From contig NZ_RBWS01000001.1 of assembly GCF_003627955.1 (NCBI RefSeq), positions 248,001 to 312,000 of the forward strand: 64,000 nucleotides of DNA. Direction: 5' to 3'. The translations under genes were made by a program, and so were the position numbers. Positions 33,859 through 42,358 of the stretch are shown piece by piece; the stretch's first letter is position 1; every line of letters begins with the position of its first letter. The notes below the pieces were generated by a model. It made no database searches, was not told the origin of the DNA, and worked only from the letters and a program-made list of their open reading frames with translations. Origin of the DNA: Sphingobacterium puteale. GTDB taxonomy: Bacteria; Bacteroidota; Bacteroidia; Sphingobacteriales; Sphingobacteriaceae.

Positions 33859-35078
33859 AACCATGCATTTATTTTTTCCTGTGCTTTTGTTAACAATGAA
33901 ACACTACTTTCATCGGTCTTAATCGCAGCAATTACAGTATCATCGATGATATGTGCAATCTGAGGCCAATTGGCCAAGCGCGGTAATGTGCGTGCAGTAT
34001 CGTGCAATTCCGCCAATTTATTATAAAAGGGTATCATCCGATTGATTTCGGAATCATACCAGGTGGAGTAACGACAACCTACTCCTCCTTCGACAGTGAG
34101 CAGCTTATCTTGTTGACGTCCGACTGCAAAACGTATAAAGTCATAAGCCAACTGCTTATGACGACTACCTTCTGGAATTGCATACAACCAATACACATTT
34201 AATGAGGGGGACATCCCGCCTTCTGCCGAAGGAATAGCTGCTACATCCACCTTACCTTTTACTGCCGAAGCGGTATCAATCTGTGCCCAGGATGCAAAAC
34301 CAAACCAATTGACCATCATAGCTACTTCACCCCGCGCAAAGGCAGCACCAGCCTGCACTGATTCATAATTGGCCGATTCGGGATGCAATCCGCTATCCTT
34401 TATAAATAAGCTACGATAAAAATCCAATGCGTCTACAGCCAATGGCTGATCCAACTTAACAGGTACGTCGCCTTGCTGCAAATCTCCACCGCGGGACCAA
34501 AGTTGAATACAGAAATCAAATACCGCATTATGTCCATCTGGATAGCCAGCAAACACTGTCCCGTACAAGTTATCTTCCGGCCGCGTAAAAAATGCTGCAA
34601 CAGTCATAAAATCAGGCCAGGTTTTTGGGACGGCCAAAGGCTTTCCGTAGCGTGCCTGAAAACGCATCTGTTCTTGCGAATCTTCAAATAAATCTTTTCG
34701 AATAACGAGGCATTCGGGACCATCATGAAAAGGCAGGCCAAATATTTGCTCGTCAAAACACTGTAAAGCTTGTAAGCTTTCTGACCAGGCCCCCTTCAGG
34801 TCTTCCGGTGGATTTTGGACGATCATACCATCCAGTGCTGACAAACCCTTGGTTTCATAGGCACGTGCCATCCAATCGGTATTGATGTGAATGATATCCC
34901 AATCGCCATTGTTAAGGCCTTTCTTTTCAAAAAAAGCTGCTGTCAATTCCTCTAAATCCAGCGGAACAAACTCCATCTCCACCTCCGATGGATATACCTG
35001 CTGATAAGCTGCCCAACATTTCTCCATGGCACGCTCAAAGGGTTCAAATTTCCGGACAGCAAAACGTAACTTATCCAT
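33855..35078 (-). CDS. Family 1 solute-binding-protein-like protein without signal peptide (SBP-B)
   Basis: About 407 residues with the two-lobed fold pattern of ABC sugar-binding proteins: an N-terminal beta-alpha start, a [16 protein letters not shown] segment, and the family C-terminal hallmark [13 protein letters not shown] followed by EGGVGCR. It starts [17 protein letters not shown] with no hydrophobic stretch or lipobox, so it should stay in the cytoplasm. The extra 12 codons of the longest reading frame (to 35114) would lie inside the upstream gene and give no signal either. Its ATG overlaps the stop of CoA-transferase B by 8 bases (ATGGATAA). No ABC permease or ATPase is nearby. Role unknown. 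Confidence 0.75.
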   Translation of the reverse strand: MDKLRFAVRKFEPFERAMEKCWAAYQQVYPSEVEMEFVPLDLEELTAAFFEKKGLNNGDWDIIHINTDWMARAYETKGLSALDGMIVQNPPEDLKGAWSESLQALQCFDEQIFGLPFHDGPECLVIRKDLFEDSQEQMRFQARYGKPLAVPKTWPDFMTVAAFFTRPEDNLYGTVFAGYPDGHNAVFDFCIQLWSRGGDLQQGDVPVKLDQPLAVDALDFYRSLFIKDSGLHPESANYESVQAGAAFARGEVAMMVNWFGFASWAQIDTASAVKGKVDVAAIPSAEGGMSPSLNVYWLYAIPEGSRHKQLAYDFIRFAVGRQQDKLLTVEGGVGCRYSTWYDSEINRMIPFYNKLAELHDTARTLPRLANWPQIAHIIDDTVIAAIKTDESSVSLLTKAQEKINAWL

Positions 35079-36213
35079 ACAGTTCCTCCAATATTTTAGC
35101 TGTGTGCTCACCAAGTTTGGGCGAACCTTTTGTGGCGGTCAACCGCTCGCCATCGATGCGAATGGGACAACGGGTGGTCTCATAACGGAAGCCATCGCCC
35201 ATCGTTACTTGCTGTAGCATGTCTAAGATTTTAAAAGCATTATGTTCGGTCAGACGACGCCAATCCAAGACATCGGCGCACCAGATATCCGCTGCTTCCA
35301 GTATCTCCAGCCAATGTCTGGTACCTGCTGTCGTCAGGTGCTCGGCTAAAATGGCCTTAATGGTATCTCTCTCCCGAAAAGCTTGCTCTCCGTCAGAAAA
35401 ACCTTCTAACGAATTGCAATTCAATAATTTACCAAGAAAAGGAATGGACCCCATCGCAAGGGCCAGAAAACCATCCTGCGTACGATACACCCCATAAGGT
35501 GCTGCCAAATATGCATGTGCATTGCTCACCTCGCTACGTTGTGGCAACAATTTACCATCACGAAAATAGGTTGTGACGGCCTCAAACTGTATATCCACAG
35601 CAGAATCCAACATGCTGACATGAACATGCGCTCCTATCCCTTGCATCGCCCGACGGTACAGGCAGGCCAATACGGCACTACATAGATTGGATCCAGCAAA
35701 CATGTCCACAACGGAAAGTCCCATGGCTACTGGACCATTATTTGCATCGCCACTCAACCAAGTCATCCCGGTAAGCGATTGCAATAATAAATCCTGGCCA
35801 GGCCGCTTAACCCAGGGTCCTTCTTTTCCATATCCCGAGATCTCTCCATAAATCACCGTCGGATTGATCTCTCGGACACCTGCATAGTCAAAGCCCAAAC
35901 GTTCCATGACACCTGGACGAAAATTGTGCAACACCACATCTGCCCGCGCGATTAAATCACGTATAATCTGTTTGTCGGATTCGCTTTTCAAATCCAACAC
36001 CATACTTTCTTTATTCCGATTAATGGCATGAAACACTGTTGAAGTACCATTCAATATCGTATCAGAGGTATATAGTTGCCTGCAAATATCACCCGTTTCT
36101 GGTTTTTCTATTTTTATAACCCGTGCGCCTAAGTCAGCTAGCCGTAAACTTGCTAATGGCCCGGATAAAAATTGACTAAAGTCGACTACGGTATAACCTG
36201 CTAATGGTAACAT
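35071..36213 (-). CDS. Family III (CaiB/BaiF) CoA-transferase B
   Basis: A 380-residue cytoplasmic enzyme. It has the N-terminal [21 protein letters not shown] pattern, the CoA-site block [22 protein letters not shown], and VVDMFAG with the candidate catalytic Asp (D170) that forms the acyl-anhydride in this family. Family III enzymes move CoA between organic acids as interlocked dimers. It is a clear paralogue of its neighbour at 36215 (one base apart), so the two may form a heterodimer or act on successive acids. Followed, with an 8-base overlap, by SBP-B. Confidence 0.85.
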   Translation of the reverse strand: MLPLAGYTVVDFSQFLSGPLASLRLADLGARVIKIEKPETGDICRQLYTSDTILNGTSTVFHAINRNKESMVLDLKSESDKQIIRDLIARADVVLHNFRPGVMERLGFDYAGVREINPTVIYGEISGYGKEGPWVKRPGQDLLLQSLTGMTWLSGDANNGPVAMGLSVVDMFAGSNLCSAVLACLYRRAMQGIGAHVHVSMLDSAVDIQFEAVTTYFRDGKLLPQRSEVSNAHAYLAAPYGVYRTQDGFLALAMGSIPFLGKLLNCNSLEGFSDGEQAFRERDTIKAILAEHLTTAGTRHWLEILEAADIWCADVLDWRRLTEHNAFKILDMLQQVTMGDGFRYETTRCPIRIDGERLTATKGSPKLGEHTAKILEELYG

Positions 36214-36214
36214 A

Positions 36215-37366
36215 TTAATTTTCTAAATAATCGTGAACAATTGATGCCGTATGCTGGCCCACTTTTGGTGCAGGTTTATCCGCATATAAACGTTTTCCAT
36301 CGATCTGGTACACGCTACGGGTGGTGGTCAGTGCGGTGCCATCTTGTAAAGTGACTTCCTGCAGCATTCCTGCCTCCTTAAAACCCTGCTCCTCAAAAAA
36401 ACGATGATAATCGTTGACTGCACCACACCAGATCCCTTCGGATTCCAAACGGGATATCCACTCGCACGTTGTCTTTTGACACAATACAGCAGCAAATTCT
36501 TGAAGTATTTCATCACGTCGTGAAAACCAGGTTGCAGCGTCTTGATAGAACTGTCCAGACAAGCCTATGGTTTCTGCAATATGATTTACATTGCCCATGG
36601 CCAAGGCTAGATAGCCATCAAGGGTTTTGTAGAGTCCATAAGGCGCACTTAAATAAGCATGGCCAGCTCCTCTAACCGTCGACCGCTGAGGCAGCTTGCG
36701 ACCATCGTTGACATGTGTAGTCAGCATTTCAAACTGCATATCCAACACAGATTCAAGCAAACTGACTTCAACAAGAGCTCCCTGTTGGGTATGGGCACGT
36801 TTCAACAATGCCGCCAATATACCTTGTGTCAGATGTGTGGCACAGTACATATCCACCACGGCCAATCCAAAAGGAACCGGCCCATCCTGTGCACAGCCCG
36901 ATAACCAGGAAAGTCCCGACAGCGACTGCACGAGTAAATCCTGCCCTGGTTTTTTTGCCCAGGGACCTTCATTACCGTAGCCCGTTACTGTGGCATAGAT
37001 CATTTTTGGATTGATTTTCCGTACGCTCTCATAATCCAAACCGATCTTTTCCATCACCCCCGGACGGAAGTTATGTGTCATTACATCGGCCTGGCGGATT
37101 AATTTTTCAATATTTTCCAGATCATTTTCATCTTTCAAATTGGCTGCATACGATTCTTTATTTCTGTTGATGGTATGAAAGACCAGGCTGCTCTCATCTA
37201 CAAAAATATTTTTAATCGCAATCTGCCGCCCCCCTTCGCCAGCCCCCGGACGTTCAATTTTGACGACTCGGGCACCGAGATCCGCCAAACGCAAGCCAGC
37301 AGTTGGCCCAGCCATAAATTGTGAAAACTCGAGGACCAAAAGTCCTTCCAATGGTTTATTATCCAT
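36215..37366 (-). CDS. Family III (CaiB/BaiF) CoA-transferase A
   Basis: A 383-residue paralogue of CoA-transferase B. The blocks [44 protein letters not shown] and VVDMYCA (candidate catalytic Asp 172) are all present, so both copies look catalytically intact. Its start overlaps the stop of SBP-A by 8 bases with the same ATGGATAA sequence seen at the CoA-transferase B / SBP-B joint. Substrate unknown: no acyl-CoA dehydrogenase, thiolase or CoA ligase is in the window to indicate the acid. Confidence 0.85.
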   Translation of the reverse strand: MDNKPLEGLLVLEFSQFMAGPTAGLRLADLGARVVKIERPGAGEGGRQIAIKNIFVDESSLVFHTINRNKESYAANLKDENDLENIEKLIRQADVMTHNFRPGVMEKIGLDYESVRKINPKMIYATVTGYGNEGPWAKKPGQDLLVQSLSGLSWLSGCAQDGPVPFGLAVVDMYCATHLTQGILAALLKRAHTQQGALVEVSLLESVLDMQFEMLTTHVNDGRKLPQRSTVRGAGHAYLSAPYGLYKTLDGYLALAMGNVNHIAETIGLSGQFYQDAATWFSRRDEILQEFAAVLCQKTTCEWISRLESEGIWCGAVNDYHRFFEEQGFKEAGMLQEVTLQDGTALTTTRSVYQIDGKRLYADKPAPKVGQHTASIVHDYLEN

Positions 37367-38522
37367 GATCTTCTTTATCCACTAATGATTCCAGATACAT
37401 CGCATTCATCTTATCCAAAACTACCTTTTCGTCGCCGCCATCCCTTAGATAATCAACCACGATATCACCAGCATGATCCTGAAAATAAAGATGTCCATCA
37501 TAACGCGGACGCAAATAAGCTCGATCTAATGCGGGTAGTGTGTTGCTAAAATAATTGGCCGTAGCGGCATTTACTTGCTCATTTTTCCAGGCACGTAAAT
37601 GTCCAGGCTGGCCGCCATTTTCGACATATAGCGTTTCCTGAACTTCCGGTGTCGCGACAAATCGTGCATAATCCATGGCCACATCAATATGCTTGCCCTG
37701 TGAGGATACCGCCAGCCCCGCACCACCAAGTGTGCTGATCATAGGCGTACCATTTAATGACACTAAATCATGAAAATGCAACACCTTACGTGCATAACCT
37801 GCCCGAGCGTAATTCGAATAACCATAGGCAAATGGACAGTAAGCAATTTCATCACGCTGCGTCATTTCTTCAAACACCCTAAATGGATTTTTATCATAAA
37901 ATCCGGCATCCAGTTCATCCGCAAGTGATTTGAATAATTTTAAGACCTTTATTCCAACTGCGTCGCTGATTACCTTTTCGTTATCTTGGCAAGGCTCTTC
38001 ACCCAAAGAACAACAAAGACCGTAAAAGTGCATCAAGGAATCAATCGGCAACAGCGAAAATCCGACTTTCCCGGTTTTTGCTAGCGCTAAAACATCTTCA
38101 AATGTACGTGGAAGTGCCACTTGCAAGGCCTGTAAAAGATCCGGACGACTTGCAGCCACCGGTGTTGCAGCATCCGTAGCCAATGCCCACTGCTTTCCAA
38201 GAAAGTTATAACTTTCATGGGACTTCCCAACACTATTAGCACGCTGATCTGCCAAAAAATCTGCGGATAGGTAATCATCAAATGCAGCGAGCATCCCCTT
38301 CGCGGCAGCATGTCCCGTCCATGGATGGTCAATGACCAATAGATCGTATTCCATTGCCAAATCTGTCACTGATTTATCAGCAAATTCCTGTAAAGTCCGT
38401 TTTGTCCAAACAATTTCAACAGCTGGACATAATTCTTCATAACGCTGCGCAGTCGCAACCATCGGTACAAAGCCTCTGGTATGCCCCCAGGTAATCCCTT
38501 TTAACTGGATTTTCTCTGTCAT
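37359..38522 (-). CDS. Family 1 solute-binding-protein-like protein without signal peptide (SBP-A)
   Basis: About 387 residues from MTEKIQLKG, the first gene of the operon. An in-frame ATG at 38570 adds 16 polar residues and still no signal. It has solute-binding features: LKGITWGHTRGFVPM, LVIDHPWTGHAAA, and the C-terminal AMDYARFVATPEVQETLY followed by NGGQPG. No hydrophobic leader or lipobox is seen, so a cytoplasmic location is expected. It differs widely from SBP-B and is not a recent duplicate of it. Its pairing with CoA-transferase A by an overlapping start and stop points to a protein complex or a strict ratio. Confidence 0.75.
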   Translation of the reverse strand: MTEKIQLKGITWGHTRGFVPMVATAQRYEELCPAVEIVWTKRTLQEFADKSVTDLAMEYDLLVIDHPWTGHAAAKGMLAAFDDYLSADFLADQRANSVGKSHESYNFLGKQWALATDAATPVAASRPDLLQALQVALPRTFEDVLALAKTGKVGFSLLPIDSLMHFYGLCCSLGEEPCQDNEKVISDAVGIKVLKLFKSLADELDAGFYDKNPFRVFEEMTQRDEIAYCPFAYGYSNYARAGYARKVLHFHDLVSLNGTPMISTLGGAGLAVSSQGKHIDVAMDYARFVATPEVQETLYVENGGQPGHLRAWKNEQVNAATANYFSNTLPALDRAYLRPRYDGHLYFQDHAGDIVVDYLRDGGDEKVVLDKMNAMYLESLVDKEDHG

Positions 38523-38784
38523 TGTGTATTCATTTATTATTTTATGTTGTCTTGTCGAAAAACAGAGCAACTGTAACTATCATCTTATGATCAAGGTCTA
38601 TTACCGATTCCTCCTTAAAAACGCCAAAATACAATAGTGGAGTCACGGCTATTTTATCCTATTTCGTTTCGCTATTGATCTGATAATATAGCCTATGCGG
38701 AATAGTCCTGTTTTTAATTATTGATATTATTGTTTATAATCTTTTCCCTTCTAATGCTTTTTCCCAAAGGAAAAGCGGTTTATA

Positions 38785-38815
38785 ATATTCAAATATAAAT
38801 ACAATATTTGAATAT
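38785..38815. promoter_or_regulatory. Perfect 12-bp inverted repeat, candidate IclR-family operator
   Basis: ATATTCAAATAT (38785-38796) and ATATTTGAATAT (38804-38815) are exact reverse complements 7 bases apart. Each half is itself nearly palindromic (ATATT-NN-AATAT), so the site could take two dimers 19 bases centre to centre. It lies between a divergent IclR-type gene and the operon and overlaps a minus-strand TATATTTG box. Confidence 0.6.
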
Positions 38816-38833
38816 AAAAATTTAACATGCTTT

Positions 38834-38865
38834 TTTGAGAAGCTAAAAACTCATAAATACTTTTT
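38834..38865 (+). promoter_or_regulatory. Candidate promoter of the iclR-type gene
   Basis: TTTG at 38834-38837, a 20-base spacer, then TACTTTTT at 38858-38865, close to the Bacteroidota TTTG-N19-21-TAnnTTTG consensus (one mismatch). The start codon is 37 bases further on, and the dyad lies just upstream of the -33 box. Confidence 0.45.
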
Positions 38866-38902
38866 CTATCTTTAGCCCGATCATTTGTAAGCAAAACATA
38901 TT

Positions 38903-39679
38903 ATGATAGTAAATAGCTCCGATAAATATAAAGCACCAGCGCTCGAAAAAGGATTGCAGATTCTTGAATTTCTGGCCCTACAACCAACAGCACAATCCCA
39001 ATCCGAGATCGCCTTGGGCTTGCATCGAAGTCCCAATGAAATCTATCGCATGCTTGCATCATTGGAGTCCAACGGGTACATTCATCGTGATCCAATTTCA
39101 TCTAAATATTCGCTTTCACTGAAGCTATACTATCTTTCACACCGGCATTCCTTTGTAGAGAAACTACGGGCAACGTCATTACTACCGATGCAGAATACGT
39201 CCAACGAAATCAAGGACCCCTGTCACCTCTGTGTTATTTACGATAATCAGGTCATGGTCATCGCTTACGCCAGAGGTTCGTCGCCCATCAGCATCATGAT
39301 TGAGGAAGGCAACCTCTACAACACGTCCCAGACCGCGTCTGGAAAGCTCCTTTTAAGTTTTTCCGAGGCTAAAAAAAGAAAATCCATTTTAGAAGCCGAT
39401 CCCTATTACCGCAGTTTGAAGAAAGCAGAACGTCAGCAATTTGATAGCGACCTAGCCGATATCAAACGCAAAGGCTTTTATGAGATGCCCAGCGCATACG
39501 CGGAAGGCATCATCGATATTTCTGTTCCCATCGGAACTAGTGAAACAGGAATCATCGCCTGCCTCACGGTTTCAAAGCTCGTTCGACGTCAAATGGGGCA
39601 GAATATACCCACCGAAACTATTGTTGAAAGTTTAAAAAAATGCAGATCACAAATTGAATCCAATCTAGGATTAACTTGA
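38903..39679 (+). CDS. IclR-family transcriptional regulator
   Basis: A 258-residue DNA-binding regulator, the only plus-strand gene of the window. Residues 8-70 form the winged helix-turn-helix (ALEKGLQILEFLAL, LHRSPNEIYRMLASLESNGY). Residues about 85-250 are the IclR effector-binding domain (DPCHLCVIYDNQVMVIAYARG, NTSQTASGKLLLSF). The family includes KdgR of pectin catabolism and regulators of aromatic or organic-acid pathways. Its divergent position and the shared dyad upstream suggest that it controls the CoA-transferase operon in response to an acid or sugar-acid intermediate. It ends 6 bases from the convergent symporter gene. Confidence 0.9.
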   Translation: MIVNSSDKYKAPALEKGLQILEFLALQPTAQSQSEIALGLHRSPNEIYRMLASLESNGYIHRDPISSKYSLSLKLYYLSHRHSFVEKLRATSLLPMQNTSNEIKDPCHLCVIYDNQVMVIAYARGSSPISIMIEEGNLYNTSQTASGKLLLSFSEAKKRKSILEADPYYRSLKKAERQQFDSDLADIKRKGFYEMPSAYAEGIIDISVPIGTSETGIIACLTVSKLVRRQMGQNIPTETIVESLKKCRSQIESNLGLT

Positions 39680-39685
39680 CAAAGG

Positions 39686-41266
39686 CTATTTAAAATAAAT
39701 ATACAACAAGAGCATAACCACAAATAACATTGCCCAAGCAGTCTTCACGCGGCCACTTGGTTTCTCCACAGTGATATTGTACATATCCTTATGTTCCATT
39801 TCATAACCCGACTTGGGTACCCAGTATGCTAGGCCTATTCCAATAATAAGTAGCAGCATAAAAAGACTAAAGGAAAGCATTAGATAATGCGGCCAAAAGG
39901 AATAAATATCTTTTGGGAAAATCCAGAGATAACATACACCTGTCCCCAAGCTCATTACCGCACCAAAAGTCAAAATCGTATTGATTGCTGCTCGATTGGT
40001 TCTTTTCCACAACACGGCCATTAGAAAAGCAACAGCTAAAGGTGGCGCAATAAATCCGAGAATAGACTGAAATACATCGAAAAGATTGAGCCCTTTAATT
40101 TGATCAATCGCCAGGGCAACGAAAACCGAAGCTAGACAGCCGATGATAACTGTATAACGTCCTACCTGGGTGATTTGCTTATTGGTTGCATCTGGCCGGA
40201 TATGCTTAAGATATATGTCCATGGTGAAAACTGTACTCAAAGAATTAAGCGACGAACCGATGGTGCCCACCAATACAGCAATTAACACCACGATTACCAA
40301 TCCATTCAGGCCTGTAGGAAACAGGTTGGTCACCATGGTCATATAAGCAAGTGATGGATCATTAAGTCCCGGAAATAAAACCGAACAGATGATACCGGTG
40401 AGTATAAACAGCGGCAAGGAAAGTATCTTGAGCCAAGCAATAAAATTAATTCCCAGTTGCCCCTGTTCGAGATTCTTTGCACCCAAAACTGATTGTACCA
40501 TGGCTTGATCCGTACAGAAAAAAGCGATTGCTGCCACTGGATAGCCTAAAGCGATCGCATACCAGGGGTAATCTGGATCGCTTGCCGGTCTGATCAACGA
40601 CCAATAATTGGCGGGAGTCTGTTGTATTAAAGAACTTATGCCACCGATTTTGGAAAGCCCAAGGAAAGTCAGAAAGGCCGACACGGCGATCAGCAAGATC
40701 ATCTGAAAGATATTGATTTTAGCAACTGTCTTTAATCCACCCGTATACGCAAACAGACCAGCTAGAGAGACTAAAACAGTAACCGATTGCCACATGGGAA
40801 TTCCCAAAATCTGCCGCACTAAAAATCCGCCAGCAAACAGCCCCAACGACAACCATGAAATAAGCATTTTTACCAGTGAATACCAAGCCAGAATAGTTTG
40901 CGTATTTGAACCGAACCTCTTACCCATAAACTCAGGTAAGGTGCGTACTCCGGTAGAAATATAGCGCGGTGCAAACACCACCGCCAATAGGAAAAGATAG
41001 ATAAAAGCATACCAGTCAAAATTGACCGCAACGATGCCTGTTGTATAGCCTACTGTAGCAAAAGCCAGCAACATGGACGGTCCGACGTTCGTCGCCCACA
41101 TATTGAATCCAATACTGTACCAGCTTAAGGATTTGCTGGCCAGGAAGTGTTCTGCCCCTTCTACCTTTTTACGGGATGACAAGAGACCGATCGTCAGTAA
41201 TGCGACCAAATAGACTACGACGATGCAATAGTCGTAAATGGTTAACTTGTCTAAGATACTATTCAT
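39686..41266 (-). CDS. Sodium:solute symporter (SSS family)
   Basis: A 526-residue inner-membrane carrier with about 13-14 hydrophobic segments. SSS features include LASKSLSWYSIGFNMWATNVGPSM at the N-terminus and the GTIGSSLNSLSTVFTMDIY segment, typical of sugar and inositol carriers (SGLT-like). It probably imports a monosaccharide with sodium. It overlaps the Gfo/Idh gene upstream by 4 bases and forms a three-gene unit with it and the beta-helix protein, so its cargo is probably the sugar which that protein releases. Confidence 0.88.
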   Translation of the reverse strand: MNSILDKLTIYDYCIVVVYLVALLTIGLLSSRKKVEGAEHFLASKSLSWYSIGFNMWATNVGPSMLLAFATVGYTTGIVAVNFDWYAFIYLFLLAVVFAPRYISTGVRTLPEFMGKRFGSNTQTILAWYSLVKMLISWLSLGLFAGGFLVRQILGIPMWQSVTVLVSLAGLFAYTGGLKTVAKINIFQMILLIAVSAFLTFLGLSKIGGISSLIQQTPANYWSLIRPASDPDYPWYAIALGYPVAAIAFFCTDQAMVQSVLGAKNLEQGQLGINFIAWLKILSLPLFILTGIICSVLFPGLNDPSLAYMTMVTNLFPTGLNGLVIVVLIAVLVGTIGSSLNSLSTVFTMDIYLKHIRPDATNKQITQVGRYTVIIGCLASVFVALAIDQIKGLNLFDVFQSILGFIAPPLAVAFLMAVLWKRTNRAAINTILTFGAVMSLGTGVCYLWIFPKDIYSFWPHYLMLSFSLFMLLLIIGIGLAYWVPKSGYEMEHKDMYNITVEKPSGRVKTAWAMLFVVMLLLYIYFK

Positions 41267-42357
41267 CTTCCTAGGTTCAAGTCGACACCATATCTTTCCA
41301 GCAGTTCCTTTGGACGGACGGGCTTTCCTGTTGTTAATGATTCATCCATAGCTTGCAATAAGGCTATAGTGCCTATACCCTCTTTCATATCTGGGGAGGC
41401 TTCCGCTCCAGTACGGATGGCTTTTGCGAAGTGCTCCAGGTAATTTTGATATTCACCGGCATGATGGCTTTTTCCTTCAAAACGGAAGTAATATTTTAGT
41501 TTATGCTCCCAAGTCAGCATGCGTTCTTCGCCAGTTTTATCCGTAATTGCATACCTTAGGTCCATATAATCTGCCTGACTAGCACCTTCGGTCCCCCGTA
41601 AAATACAGCTCATCTCACTATCCCGTGTGACAGGCTGCACAGGTCCGGTATATGCACCACTTACTCGGGCTACACGGCCATCTTCGGCTTTGAAGATAAA
41701 ATGCATGGTGTCTGGATTTTGCAGCCCTCCTTTTTTTCCGTTGGCGCTCAGCATGCCATATCCCATCACTTCTTCAATATTCGGCAGATACCAGCGGATA
41801 AAATCGACCGGATGACTCAATCCACCGTAAAGCCATTTGAAGGAAGACTGTAAAGACCAAGGCTTCTCCAGAAACCAGCGGTGATCAGCATGATAATAGC
41901 CTTCGATGGTAATCAACTCACCAATCAGTCCGGCTTCAAAATCTTCTCTTTGCTTTTTCACCGGTTCAAAAAAACGGGAGCTCTGCCCAACAAATACACG
42001 CTTATTTTTCTGAGCTGCGAGTTCCAATAAAGCGTTGGCATCGGCCAGATTATCAATAAATGGCTTGGTGCAGATCACGTGTTTATCGTGCGCTAGCGCC
42101 AATCGGATATGCTGTGCGTGAAGATGATCCGGGGTATAAATTGCAATAGCTTCAATGCTTTTATCATTAAGCATTACTTGATAATCATTGGTATAATCAT
42201 GAAAGTCAAATTCTTTCATGCGTTTGCGCCCTAGGTCTTCGTTCAGGTCGCAGACTTTGACCAAATCGATATATGGACTTTGTAGTGCCGCAGACATCGT
42301 GCTACGTCCTTCACCAAGTCCTAATATTCCTAATTTTAACTGTTGTATCTGTTCCAT
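41263..42357 (-). CDS. Gfo/Idh/MocA-family oxidoreductase (beta-helix unit)
   Basis: About 364 residues from MEQIQQ, which begins one base after the stop of the beta-helix gene; an ATG ten codons upstream would overlap that gene. Rossmann motif LGILGLGEGRSTM, the CTKPF motif and GGLSHPVDFIRW of the substrate domain are present, and there is no signal peptide. It should act on a sugar or derivative in the cytoplasm with NAD(P). Only modest likeness to the Gfo/Idh at 32785. Coupled by a 4-base overlap to the SSS symporter gene, suggesting import followed by oxidation. Confidence 0.85.
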   Translation of the reverse strand: MEQIQQLKLGILGLGEGRSTMSAALQSPYIDLVKVCDLNEDLGRKRMKEFDFHDYTNDYQVMLNDKSIEAIAIYTPDHLHAQHIRLALAHDKHVICTKPFIDNLADANALLELAAQKNKRVFVGQSSRFFEPVKKQREDFEAGLIGELITIEGYYHADHRWFLEKPWSLQSSFKWLYGGLSHPVDFIRWYLPNIEEVMGYGMLSANGKKGGLQNPDTMHFIFKAEDGRVARVSGAYTGPVQPVTRDSEMSCILRGTEGASQADYMDLRYAITDKTGEERMLTWEHKLKYYFRFEGKSHHAGEYQNYLEHFAKAIRTGAEASPDMKEGIGTIALLQAMDESLTTGKPVRPKELLERYGVDLNLGR

Positions 42358-42358
42358 T

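Larger units (their letters stand above)
38523..38902. other. Divergent control region between the CoA-transferase operon and iclR-type gene
   Basis: A 380-base AT-rich region without a gene. It holds the 31-bp dyad at 38785-38815, an imperfect inverted repeat GCTTTTTCC-CAAA-GGAAAAGC at 38756-38776, and a candidate plus-strand promoter at 38834-38865. The leftward promoter is not clear: a TATATTTG -7-like box lies inside the dyad on the minus strand but lacks a -33 partner. Confidence 0.55.

Noticed and set aside
33855..38522. Reading the two SBP-like genes as parts of an ABC sugar importer
   Set aside because: Neither protein has a signal peptide or lipobox and no permease or ATPase gene occurs anywhere in the window.
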